From: Perkinsus olseni | Lineage: Eukaryota; Perkinsozoa; Perkinsida; Perkinsidae | Assembly (NCBI GenBank): GCA_013115135.1 | Contig: JABANP010000075.1 | Coordinates: 62,001 to 126,000, forward strand | Length of the DNA: 64,000 bases | Direction of reading: 5' to 3' | Shown here: one piece after another, positions 22,901 through 32,557 of the stretch | Position numbering within the stretch: the stretch's first letter is position 1 | Layout: the number at the start of each line of letters is the position of its first letter | The notes under the pieces: model-generated | Told to the model about the DNA's origin: nothing | The model's input: the letters and a program-made list of their open reading frames with translations, nothing else | The model's database searches: none | Made by a program: the position numbers and the translations under genes

Positions 22901-23501
22901 TGTCATATCATTGAATGATGTGATAACGTCGATTGGTGCTGGCATGACTGTTCGATATTTTCCCCTCTTCTTCATGAACGACTACGGCTTCTCCCCAATG
23001 CAGCTGCAAAACCTTGTTGGATCCTATGGCTTTGTTCTAGCCATTGCAACGTATCTTTGCAATCGCACTTCGGAGATTCTGGGTCGTGTCAAGGCATGTT
23101 TTCTGTTCGCGGGGATTGGTACAGCCTGCCTCTATGGCCTCTCCTGGCTGTACCCTCTCCCTTTGCTGCTGGCGGTCTACTTCATCCGCGGAGGTTTTCA
23201 GAATGCAGTGTATCCATTGGATCGTTCCCTGATTATGGACTATGTCGTTTCGAAGCAGCGAGGGCGATGGAACGCTGTTGAGAGTATCACAGCAGCGTCG
23301 TGGGCGGGAAGCGCGGCCCTCGGCGGGTGGTTATGTGATGGTCATGACTACCGCTATGCTTTCGGTATTACTGCGCATATCTACATGATAGCTTTGTTAA
23401 TGAGAATACCCTTGTTCTTCCTGGTCAAGGAAAAGATCGAGGACCGCGACCATGATTTGCAGACTGCTTTGATAGAGGATGGTGGACAGGCCGCTGCCTA
23501 A
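19938..23501 (+). CDS. MFS transporter, copy B, 3 exons
   Basis: Exons 19938-20094, 20607-20763 and 22448-23501 give about 455 residues, with intron positions and phases identical to copy A; exon 2 is exactly 157 nt in both. The N-terminus differs (MALPAAPANRGDAAETIRKR against MPETEGVYPPLLTSGG), while the third exon is almost identical apart from scattered changes. Introns are 512 and 1,684 nt, against 1,307 and 94 nt in copy A. The 3' flank is also duplicated for about 150 nt (19586 onward against 23502 onward). The substrate is unknown. The large second intron is packed with hairpins and would have to be spliced out for function. Confidence 0.85.
20764..22447 (+). repeat. 1.68-kb intron built of consecutive perfect hairpins
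   Basis: Examples with perfect arms: 21159-21173 (TATCGTA/TACGATA, loop 1), 21353-21373 (CGTGACGAG/CTCGTCACG, loop 3), 21410-21430 (GTGGGACT/AGTCCCAC, loop 5), 21476-21492 (GTTCCTGA/TCAGGAAC, loop 1), 21505-21531 (AGGAGCTTCAG/CTGAAGCTCCT, loop 5), 21561-21577 (CTATGTGG/CCACATAG, loop 1), 21745-21759 (CTGTCC/GGACAG), 22381-22393 (CCCTGT/ACAGGG) and 22402-22418 (AGTCGCAG/CTGCGACT, loop 1). The arms differ in sequence, so this is not one repeated unit. The equivalent intron of copy A is 94 nt. Confidence 0.75.
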
Positions 23502-24648
23502 GATCGGTCTTCGCTATGCCACGCAATCTTCTGTTACGTCTCGTTGACTCAGAATGTCTAGTGACTCGCCTCCTGCCTTGAGGAGGGGACTATCGATGTG
23601 CATATCTGAGCTCAGTCTTACTATTAATGACCATAGCTTTTTCATTCACCGCTGCTCAGGATTCTGTTCAGTCGCGATAGGTTGTATGGGGATGAATCGC
23701 TTCAGGGTGCGCTGCTTTCAATTGGACTGTGAACTCTCACTTGACCCGCTGAAAGGTTGGAATGCTCGCGTGCTGGTTTTTGCTGTGGGCTTCTGTTAGT
23801 TCCTCTCGTATCGAGAGTGCGTTTTTGCGCATCTCTCGTGCCATTTTGTTTGGTCGTGTTAATTTTGAGAAGGGCGCTGCTATGGTCTGGGACCTATTTC
23901 CCAACCCCTCACAAGTAGCAAAATCGTAAGCGAGGTAAGGCGGCATAAGGCTCCCCACCGTAAGGCTCCTTACTCTACATGGCGCAAGGAGGGCCTCCTC
24001 TCGTAAGGCGATTTCATATGAGGTGTCTCGGGTTCCCTCCTTCAGACCCTCACGAGAGGCGACTGCTTCGGGGCTAGTTTATGGCACCTTACGCCGCTCC
24101 GCTTATTTTCACAACCTCCCGCGTCTTGCCCACGGATGTTGTATTCCTCAACCGAGTACTTTCTATAAGGTTCCACATGCTGTGAATTGTACATGAAGTG
24201 TAGTTGTAATGCAGGCCTTCGAGATTCACATTCAGCAGCTGAGTAGGTTGAGTTGTATGGACAGCATCCGAGGCACGCGAGTTCTACTCCCACCCTCGGC
24301 ATTTCGGGGGTCGGAGGGGGCAGAAATCTTTGCCGTGCGTCTTGGAGAGCGCCGTAAAATTCGCCGCGCTTGAAACTGCGCAAAGATTCTTCCGTCCGTC
24401 TCATCCGTGCTTATCACTCGTGTAAGCATTCGGTTGTTCTTCCTCCTGATTCGATCATCGAGCACACTCACATCTGTCCAAGCTCATACTGGCCGTAGTA
24501 CTCGAGATTAGGAGTCTTCAGCGCTTTTACCAGGGTCCCGAGTTCGAATCCTGGTGGCGGCATCATATTCTTCCACACTACTGTCGTATTCAGTTGCTTG
24601 TGTTGTCGTTCTTGTTAACTTGTGTCTTCAACCGTTCGAAGGACCCAT
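23502..24648. other. Intergenic stretch downstream of MFS copy B
   Basis: The first part duplicates the 3' flank of copy A. A B-box-like AGTTCGAATCC in a tRNA T-arm-like context lies at 24541-24551, followed by a possible intron acceptor (GTATTCAG near 24597), so a 5' UTR intron of the next gene is possible. No other coding region was recognised. Confidence 0.4.
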
Positions 24649-27501
24649 ATGGACAGTAAAGACGTAACCACTTCGAAGTCCCCGGCAGCTGCGACTGAGC
24701 CCCCTCAATCTTTGAGTACTCCCAAGGGCATCTCCCAAGTAGTGGGAGCGCCAGGCCTATTCCTTGTCGCGTCACTCGAGTGTTTCTCAGGACTATCGCC
24801 CTTCACCCGCAGGAGCTTTCGCGATGGCCAGCAAAAGCCCCTTTCGTTCCCCTTGGAGCCCCTCTGGAACGGCTGGTGAGGGTCGAGCGAAGGATAGCTG
24901 AAGGTGCCAGAAAGATTTACTGGTCAGGGTTCAAGTCTTCGAGCGAGGCTCAGCAGCTGCAGCGTTCTGGACTATACGAGTCGCTGCTTTTGAGTGCTAC
25001 GGGCTCTGAGACTGCTAGTAAGGCTTCGAGTTATTCTCAATTAGACCTATGCGTTATACTGACCACAGTCGGGACTCATGATAGGGTTCGTTTAATACCA
25101 CTCTTTTCGTAGTTCGCGGTGCAGTATTCAGTAATAGCGTTATTAGAAGATTAGATTTAACGGAGTGTAATGCCTGTCATCAGTATCAACTACTGTGAGC
25201 CATTAGTGTATCCCCGAGGCCGCCCGATGAAGCCGATTAAAGCTCGTCCGCGTCATTGCCCGATTCATGAATACGCCGCCTGGGATTTTCCCACGGTCAT
25301 CGACTTCGACGATCGAGCCTCGATCTACTATGCGGTTAAGGCGCAGTGTTGCGTTACGTAGTCCTCCATTTCAGGTGCCGATACTGTGCTGAATGGGCAC
25401 GGTGGAAGTGGTCAGGAGAAATCGATGGAACTCAACCTGGAAACCGCTCTGGCCGAGAGTCCGAACGTGAGTTCAATATCTTGCCATCTTGCATTTCCTC
25501 AACGCGCTTGTTGTCAAGGTGAGTGCCTCTGAAGTCGCTTATTCGTCCTTCAACGGCAGAAGCACGACTGGGTCGTTGTGGCAGGCGACAACTCCTCCCG
25601 AAAGAGGTCGAATCTAATTTCGCGGTGTCCCGGGTGATGTCTGGCTCAGATGCCTACAGCAGCTGTGGAGTGAGCCCTCCCCGTCCTGACGAGTCCGCCG
25701 ATAGATTCTGGGTGAGCCTGCGATCCTCTCGTCTATTGGCCTCGCTTGATGGCATCATTATTGCAGTATCGTGGCGCGCGGGATGACAGGATGACAGGAT
25801 GTGCTTGCAGTGCTGTGTTTCTTCTTGTCCTCAGGGAAGCCCCGGAGCCAAGCCGAGTCGTTCGTACGCGCAAGTACCAGATACTCCCTTATCCTCGACC
25901 GGAGGGCTGTACCAGAGCGGCAAACTTCCAGGCGGCGCCTCGGCGGCGGTGACACTGTCTCCCGACGCCAGAGTCTGGACACCCAGCACCGTTGACAGTA
26001 CCTACCTTTCTCCTCAGAGTAAGGGGGTGGAGTACATAGCAAAATATACTGTGCTTGCTATCCAGAAATGCGTTCTTGCTGGCGGTTGTAGCGCTTCTTT
26101 CGTAGCTGACTCCCGCGTGAAATTGATTCAAGAGAATTCCTGCGTTGAGGATTAGAACCCTTATCCGTCGGGTGAGCATTGCTTAGCGTATGAAACGACG
26201 TTTCACAGTGTGATGAACCGCTGATGGTATCGCTCTGAAACGTGCCTGGTCTTACCGCGGGAGCTCCTCATCACTGCTTAGCACACGAAGTCTGGTAGAA
26301 TGCTGTTGTCTCGAAATGATCTCGTTGAGCAGTAGTGCAACCCTTAGGGCTATATGGAGAGCCCTCCAACTGTGGTAAGCAGGACCCACTACGGTGTAGT
26401 GTCGGTGTCATAGCCTATGACATCTTTTGACTCATAGAGCAAGTGCCCACTGCGCGTGACTTTGTCTGCCAATCGGCTGACTCTCGAAGTGCTAATAGCC
26501 TCCTGCGATAAACGATGTCTTACGCTGATGGGCTGTGCTCGCTATCGTCTTTATTAGTCTGTGATTGTCCTTGCTCCTCTCTCAGGGCCGTACGATGCTA
26601 GTAGAGTTGGCATGGCCTCTTCGACAAATACACCGCAGTCACTGCAAGCTGATCTCCTGCTCCCTGGCTCCCCGCCGGGTTGGGCTGTGCCTGACTTCAT
26701 ACGAGATGACTCCACTCAGAACAACAGCAGTCTCATGGCCTCGACGGTGAGCTGGGCATCTCGGGCATCGTCGTACCGTTGCTCTCTCGTTGTTGCAGGG
26801 CTTGGCAGGAGCGGCGCCGCAGGTAGTTTCGCATGGGGGAGCGGATAACAGTTGGGAAGGTTCAACCAGGCCCGGCATGAACGTAAGTTGCGGGAGTGCT
26901 CGCGTCCTTCCGATGAATGAGTCTTGGCACACGCCCCATCATAACGTCGAGATGGGTTCTCATCTTCTCGTTGACAAGCTGCGTACTAGAAAAACCAATC
27001 TGTACCGGGTGGAGATCCTTTTCCTCCTAGCGTTTACTGCTCTCCTCAGGTTGCGATGGAAACTCTGTTGCAGCAGGCAGCACTGTTGGCTTCGGCAGGA
27101 GGGAATGCCGCCTCCGCCGCCGCCGGTGGCAACTCATCCCAGCAACAGGCCATGTGGGCGCTGCTACTGAGGTTGGCCCGTGGGACTTGCGATTCTGTAG
27201 AATGTATCGGGCTGTTCTCAGTTCGGCTGCGCTACAGATGCAGTTGGTTGCTTCGTCTGGTGGCCTCGGTCAGGGCCAGAGCAGTCCGCCCGTTGTGCCC
27301 TCCGCCCAGCACAGCCTCTCTCCACCGCCTCCTCCTCCGTGGGTCTATGGGAGAAGTGGATTTGCTGTTATCCCACTGTCCTCCGCTTTGATGATTCAGG
27401 GCGTTCCCTCCTCCTGGTCTCCTCCCGACCGAAGGCAAGGTAGGGGTCGACTCAGAAGGCAGCCCGGTGGAGGTGTGGAGAGAAGCATCATCCAAGGATG
27501 A
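24649..27501 (+). CDS. Low-complexity Ser/Pro/Gln-rich protein, many small exons
   Basis: Starts at ATG 24649 (MDSKDVTTSKSPAAATEPPQ). Coding-like exons include 24900-25020 (SGFKSSSEAQQLQRSGLYES), 25376-25468 (GNGHGGSGQEKSMELNLE-type region), 25835-26019 (SPGAKPSRSYAQVPDTPLSS), 26600-26748 (STNTPQSLQADLLLPGSPPG), 26800-26882, 27052-27168 (METLLQQAALLASAGG, Ala/Gln-rich) and 27217 to about 27430 (SPPPPPPWVYGRSGF). Several joins match in phase, for example at 27168/27217. The composition suggests an unstructured regulatory or RNA-linked protein; no domain is recognised. Whether all exons belong to one gene is inference. Intron 26020-26580 holds hairpins. Confidence 0.45.
26191..26422 (+). repeat. 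Cluster of short perfect hairpins in an intron
   Basis: 26191-26205 (TGAAAC/GTTTCA, loop 3), 26387-26401 (CACTAC/GTAGTG, loop 3) and 26406-26422 (TGTCATAG/CTATGACA, loop 1), with an AGGGCT/AGCCCT pair between. Same style as the MFS copy B intron. Confidence 0.6.
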
Positions 27502-27837
27502 GGAGGAGAACACGTGGGGTAAGGCAAGGTCGGAGAGTGCTGTGTATCAGCTCTGCCTAGTGTAGTCATCGTCTTTGGCGTGGAATTTTTATCGTCATCG
27601 AAGTATCGCAGTGCGTCCGGCTGAGAGCTCCTCATGAAGGGTGGGCAGGATCCTCTCCAGGCTTGTCCCTGTGAGCTTGGAATCGTCTTCGCTCAACTGA
27701 GCTCGCCAAGGCAGGAGTGATTTTTTTGGGGCTCATGCCTTGAAGGCTTCGTAGCGACTCTTGGTTCGTGTGGCTGCTGTTATTGTGATCTCGCTGTAGG
27801 CGTAAGCCAAAGCCCGGTATCCGAGGTTGAAGAGAAG

Positions 27838-29754
27838 ATGGCGCAGATTCGCGTGGCCTCTGACCGTGACAACGCCGAGGCGTCATCGATCATAAAGGAA
27901 TGTGGTAGGAGAGGAGATGTGAGGACCTGCTGGAAGGTGAGCTCGATCGTCGATTCGTCACTCGCCGCGAAATTGGTGAAGCGTTGCAGGTCTGGAACCA
28001 CTTAATAACGACAGGCCAGTGTCTGTCGAATTGGCGTGGTCGTGGAGGGGAAGGAAGGAGTAAAACTTCAATGAATGTGGGGCGCGGGTTCGAATCTCGG
28101 CGGGGGTATTTTCTCTGTTTTAGACATCGTCACCGGGCTCGTCACCAAGCTCCTCGCCAGCGATGCGATCGGGCTCAATTTTTCGTCCTAATGAGATCAC
28201 TCTCGGTTGCATGACGGATGCTTTGGTCAGCAACAGATTGGTTGAGGAGGCAGAGCAGCTGGTCGGCGAATGGAAAGAACTGGTAGTCTCTCGGTCCCTG
28301 GTTCGATCCCGGGCAAGGGCAATATTATGTCAGGTTCCACCGAACACTGTCATTTATAGTACGCTCATTCACGGATGGGCTAAACAGGTAGGTAGTCCTT
28401 CCATCAGTGCTGATCGGATCTCCTTTCCCCTTCAGAATGATGCCAACAGAGCTCGCAGCATTTTTGCTCTTATGAGGGACGAAAATGTCCTGTGCAATGC
28501 AGTCACGTAAGCCACTACGTTCCGGATCGAGCGCGTCTTAACCGTCCACTCAATCAACTTGTCCGGAAAAGGAATGATACTGCACGAATGAACTCTGTAG
28601 TCTACGGCTTGGTCGGGAGTCGTGAGAATAGTTCCCTTCTGACGACGTAAGTCAGTTGTGTGCTCAGTTTCAACTGCCTCATCCACGCCTGTGTTCGCGT
28701 TGGCGACATGCAAGGCGCCTTGGAGCTCCTCGACGCTATGAAGCAACAGGCAGCGAATGGTGAGACACAACAACGTGTTGTGGTATTAGTTCACGCTGTG
28801 CTGCTGCCTTGGTTAGCTGGCGTGATGAGTTCGGATGGTGGTCAAGGAGAGGAGAATGCCGAAAACGCCACTGGTGGCGGTGCCGGGGGTCTGTTGGTGC
28901 CGCTGCCGGATAAGTTCACTTACAGTACCATTATTAAAGGATACTGTGCGAGAGGGGAAATGGAGCAATCATTGCAGATGTTTGACAGTAATAATATTTC
29001 TAGCGCTCGCCCTGATGATCGATTGTTGTACCATATCCTGGTCAGCTATGCTCAGTGATGGTCTACAGCCTGATTTGGTTATTTATAATACGCTGCTCGA
29101 CGGATGTGTTAAACGCAGGTGAACACAGTTTTAGGGTGCGGCCGTGAGCTGGATGTTTAGCCAGTCAGCCGTGTAGATGACGGCGGAGTCTTTACTGTGG
29201 AACTGCGCTTCCGACTCTCCTAGGTGATCGATGTATCCTTTAGAGAGCCTGTCGCATAACCTTGCGTTCTTCCCGTGATGGTCCCGATAGATATCATGGG
29301 ACGTGCGAGAGGCTTCTGGACGACATGACCAACTACTGGAAAATTCAACCCAACAGCTATACTCTGTCTATTCTTATCAAACACTACGGCCGCCAGGTGA
29401 ATCTTGCATCGCGAGGGAAGCCTTCGCAGTCTGTCCTTTTCTAGGGGGACCTCGATCGGGCTTTCAAATTGGTCGAGGAGTTGCCTGCCAAGTGAGGCCT
29501 CGCCCGAGGTCAGGCGCGTCTGCAGTCCTCCGTTCTCTCAGGCACGGTTTCGAGGCGAATGCCCACGTCTGGACCTGCCTTATTTCGGCCTGTATCACAC
29601 ACGGAGAGATGGAAACTGCTCAGGCGGTGAGAGGCATCGACGGACTGATGATTTGTCCCACGCAGCGTGGCAGATATTTGACGTGATGCGGAAGGTCAAG
29701 CCTTCAAGGAGACAGGAGGCGAACGGTATGCGGTTCGGCCGTCAGGCTATGTGA
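27838..29754 (+). CDS. Pentatricopeptide repeat (PPR) protein, about 10 exons
   Basis: PPR proteins bind organellar RNA, usually in mitochondria or plastids, to process or stabilise it. Successive 35-residue motifs are visible across exons: EASSIIKECGRRGDVRTCWK (27838-27936), VWNHLITTGQ (27990 onward), FRPNEITLGCMTDALV with EEAEQLVGEWKE (to 28282), PPNTVIYSTLIHGWAKQ (28334-28387), FNCLIHACVRVGDMQGAL, KFTYSTIIKGYCARGEME, then after intron 28988-29045 MLSDGLQPDLVIYNTLLDGC, PNSYTLSILIKHYGR, RAFKLVEELPAK and HVWTCLISACITHGEME. A Gly/Asn-rich insert interrupts one repeat (about 28760-28900). Two introns carry tRNA T-arms. The start ATG 27838 is tentative and no targeting peptide was verified; 29754 is the likely stop. 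Confidence 0.8.
28060..28123 (+). other. About 64-nt intron of the PPR gene with a tRNA T-arm
   Basis: Acceptor TTTTAG ends at 28123 and the next exon is read in the PPR frame. B-box GGTTCGAATCT at 28087-28097 with surrounding T-arm-like pairing. The exact donor (28060, or an upstream GT near 28010) is uncertain because phases conflict for the nearest choice. Confidence 0.45.
28283..28333 (+). other. 51-nt intron of the PPR gene with a perfect tRNA T-arm
   Basis: Donor GTAGTC at 28283 and acceptor GTCAG ending 28333, both phase 0, joining EWKEL to VPPNTVIY, which restores the PPR motif. The T-arm 28297-28313 has arms CCTGG/CCGGG and loop TTCGATC, fully paired; B-box GGTTCGATCCC at 28300-28310. 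CAAGGGCA follows like an acceptor 3' strand. The GTAG of the donor and preceding bases resemble the end of an anticodon loop. Confidence 0.75.
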
Positions 29755-31904
29755 TGGTGTCCTAGTAGGCTCGTCCGCTGGAGGCTTCGATGCGGTTAAT
29801 ACGTCGCTCGCGACCCCCACCATTCTCCGTATGGCGGCGAAGTGCGCGCCGGACGCTAAGGCGTAGGTGTCATGTGCCTGTCTTGTGTGATCTGTGGTGA
29901 AGGTATGAAACGCAAATCCACGGGTGGATGAAGTACAACAGGCAGGATAGGGTGAAGGAACTCACCGAGGACCTGGTGACGACCCCTGCTGGTGCATGAG
30001 GTTGAAGAGACGAGTGGTTGTTGCTCAGGAGCGCAAGTTTGGTATGCCCATGTATTCGCGTAGCCATCACCACCGAGGGTCATCCCGACGTGGCTAATTC
30101 GCAATACCTTAATTGTAAGATTCAGTTGGTGTTAGGGTTTCGCAAGATGGTACAAGATTGCAAGATATGCCTAGTTGCTCAGCTCTGCTCAGGTTATGTC
30201 GTTTGATTCGTGGCGTTGGTGGCAGTGAAATGTAGACTCATCGGTGCCGAAGCATCCCTGAGGAGCTCGAGACCACCATCATCACAACCACCACTAGAAC
30301 TAGCAGTAGACAGCACTATCGTCATCATCCTAGTACTCTTTCTGGAAGTATTACGCATATCAGCGGTCGGGAAACCCCTCGCTGTCGTCGATCATGATTT
30401 GGTCGTAATTAGTAATCATTATTATCCTCATAACTACTTTGCATGGTAGTTGGTTTTTATTTTCATAACTACTACAACTCATTTGAAGCACAATCGTCAG
30501 TGTTGAAGTATTGTAGCTCTCGTGCGCTGCCCTCGATGACGGCCTCCCCCTGATGATGACTATTTTGGTTGAATCACCACCGTATAAAAGTGTATCCCTT
30601 CTGGGACGGAAGAAGCTGAAGAGTTGTTATTAGTCACTCCTATTTCGACACTAGTGATACGTGAAGCCGTTGCTAAGCATGGTTAACTTGCTGCTTAAAA
30701 CTTCCGTCTTTCTTGTGTTGCAGTGCACCCAGATGGCGTCTGCGGTCTCAGTTGGTGGATGATCGCGCGATGCTCTTCGGGTTCGCAAGAAAACACGTGG
30801 CCCATGGAACATGAAGCTTCATCAAGCCCCGATCTGCAGTGGAAAGACTTGAACTCAGGCATGCAGTTTAGTGATACTGCGCGCAACAAATTTTCAGGAA
30901 GTCGGGAAGTCTTTAGTTGTGTCTCTCTGGAAAGTTACTCTCCAGTGGGAAGCATGGGATGTGTGAGTCACGATCTTGTGCGAATACAAAAGGGTCCCGA
31001 TGGCTTATTGCTCGGTCTCGTTTGAGCGCGCGAGCTTTGCCAACTCAGACTCTCACCAGCTATGGAGAGTATGCTTGTGAAATGATCTAGCATCTCCAAA
31101 ATGTTGATGCTCGAGTTCATTTCTAGGCAATTCATTTGTTGACTCATGCAAACGGAGAAGTCCTTCCGAGTCCTTCACTCCACTCACTCACTCCTTCACT
31201 TCACTTCACTTCACTTCACTCACTTGAGTGCACTCGACGGCAAAAAACTGACACTTCCGCAGTAAACCGAGTACCATTGGTCGTACACACTACTCCCAAG
31301 CTGAATCCGACTAATCGCAGCCACTCTACCGAACCCGACAATACCTTAATGCGCATTACTCGGAGTAATTTACTCCGGTCACTTATGGAGCGTTCGCACG
31401 CACAGTGGGCGTGTAGAGTGATATTTGGAACCCCTTTTCGCTGAAGCGAAGCCTGCCCTTAACTAGCTCGTTGTGCACACCCATCCAGACTGCAAAACTC
31501 TACAGACCAAGAATTAAAATGAGGATGATAAGTTGACTGGCGTGATACCAGAAACCTCAAATGGTGAGCTGCTACTGTCATGGAACCTCGACGGAGCGAA
31601 CGGTTCCGACACCAACATATCTTCCCACAACCACTGCTGGGCATCCCTTGTGGAGACCCGACGCACAGCCCAGCTGATATGAGCTAAGAGTATATGAACA
31701 GATGACACGGACGTACTGCTGACGGCAGCACCCAGACAGCAGAAGGACAATGGCAACATAACTTATGCATGAAGAGACGATGGTAGGCTTCAATGGTATA
31801 AGGCTATTTGCTCTTATGGAGTGATCGTCACGCTCTTTTTTAAACAAGGCCTGCTCACCGATCGTAGGTTGATGGCAGACTGGCGCTTAATAGGAAAGCC
31901 TTTA
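29755..31904. other. Gene-poor stretch
   Basis: Contains a 100-codon frame at 30723-31025 (WPMEHEASSSPDLQWKDLNS) of uncertain status, an AT-rich part near 30410-30480, and a CTTCA microsatellite at 31172-31226. No domain is recognised. Confidence 0.35.
31172..31226. repeat. (CTTCA)n/(CACTC)n microsatellite
   Basis: Runs of CTTCACTTCA and CACTCACTC units with few interruptions. Confidence 0.7.
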
Positions 31905-32357
31905 CGAGGTTAGGGCTCTCTTTTCGGATGAGCACGAGTCCACGATCGAGACGGTGGTCGCCAATGAGATCACGGAGGTCTCAGAGCCCGACCTGGACGG
32001 AGGCATAGTCTTGGACAGACGATACCGCGGCCTAGTAGCAGCTGAAGGGGACGACGAAGGGGTATTGCCCATACAAAAAGACTATCACTTTACTGACGAA
32101 GAAGTTGCTGTGAGTTAAGAGCACGCAATACGCTAGAGTTCACAACGATGAAGCTAGACAGGCTAGCCGACCGCTGGGGAGGGTTACCCAAAGCTATTCT
32201 CGGAAAAAGCGAATTGTTAGCGAGGAAGATAGCCTATGATGATGGAAGCTTAACCAAAAGTGACATTGCGAGAACCGCAACACTACGAGAACGCATGCGC
32301 ATGCCTGCACGCATGCACACGAGTGCACGCATGCGCAAATCTTTGACTCACGGCTAG
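31905..32357 (+). CDS. Coding-like fragment, two exons, unknown
   Basis: Frame 31912-32117 reads an acidic stretch (VVANEITEVSEPDLDGGIVL, then YHFTDEEVAVS) with convincing codon composition, ending in a GTGAGT that could be a donor. A second part, 32148-32357, reads RWGGLPKAILGKSELLARK followed by a basic tail. No family is recognised. It could be the 3' end of a gene or a repeat-derived remnant. Confidence 0.3.
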
Positions 32358-32557
32358 CAGTTACAACCCCGTGCTAACACATTCAATTTTTTCGCTACCA
32401 ACGCAAAACAATAAAACTCATGCGTGAAAAAAGCTGCATCAACTACAACACCATCATCTGCGATGATGACTTCTCCGTCGTCGTGCAACATCAATGGAAT
32501 CTTGGTACCTATTCCGGACGGACTCTAGGAGGGTTCGCGTATCTTCCGCTGCGACAA

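Noticed and set aside
9444..28333. Split or trans-spliced tRNA halves
   Set aside because: The T-arm pieces have no matching 5' halves with complementary leaders in the window; intron location is the simpler reading.
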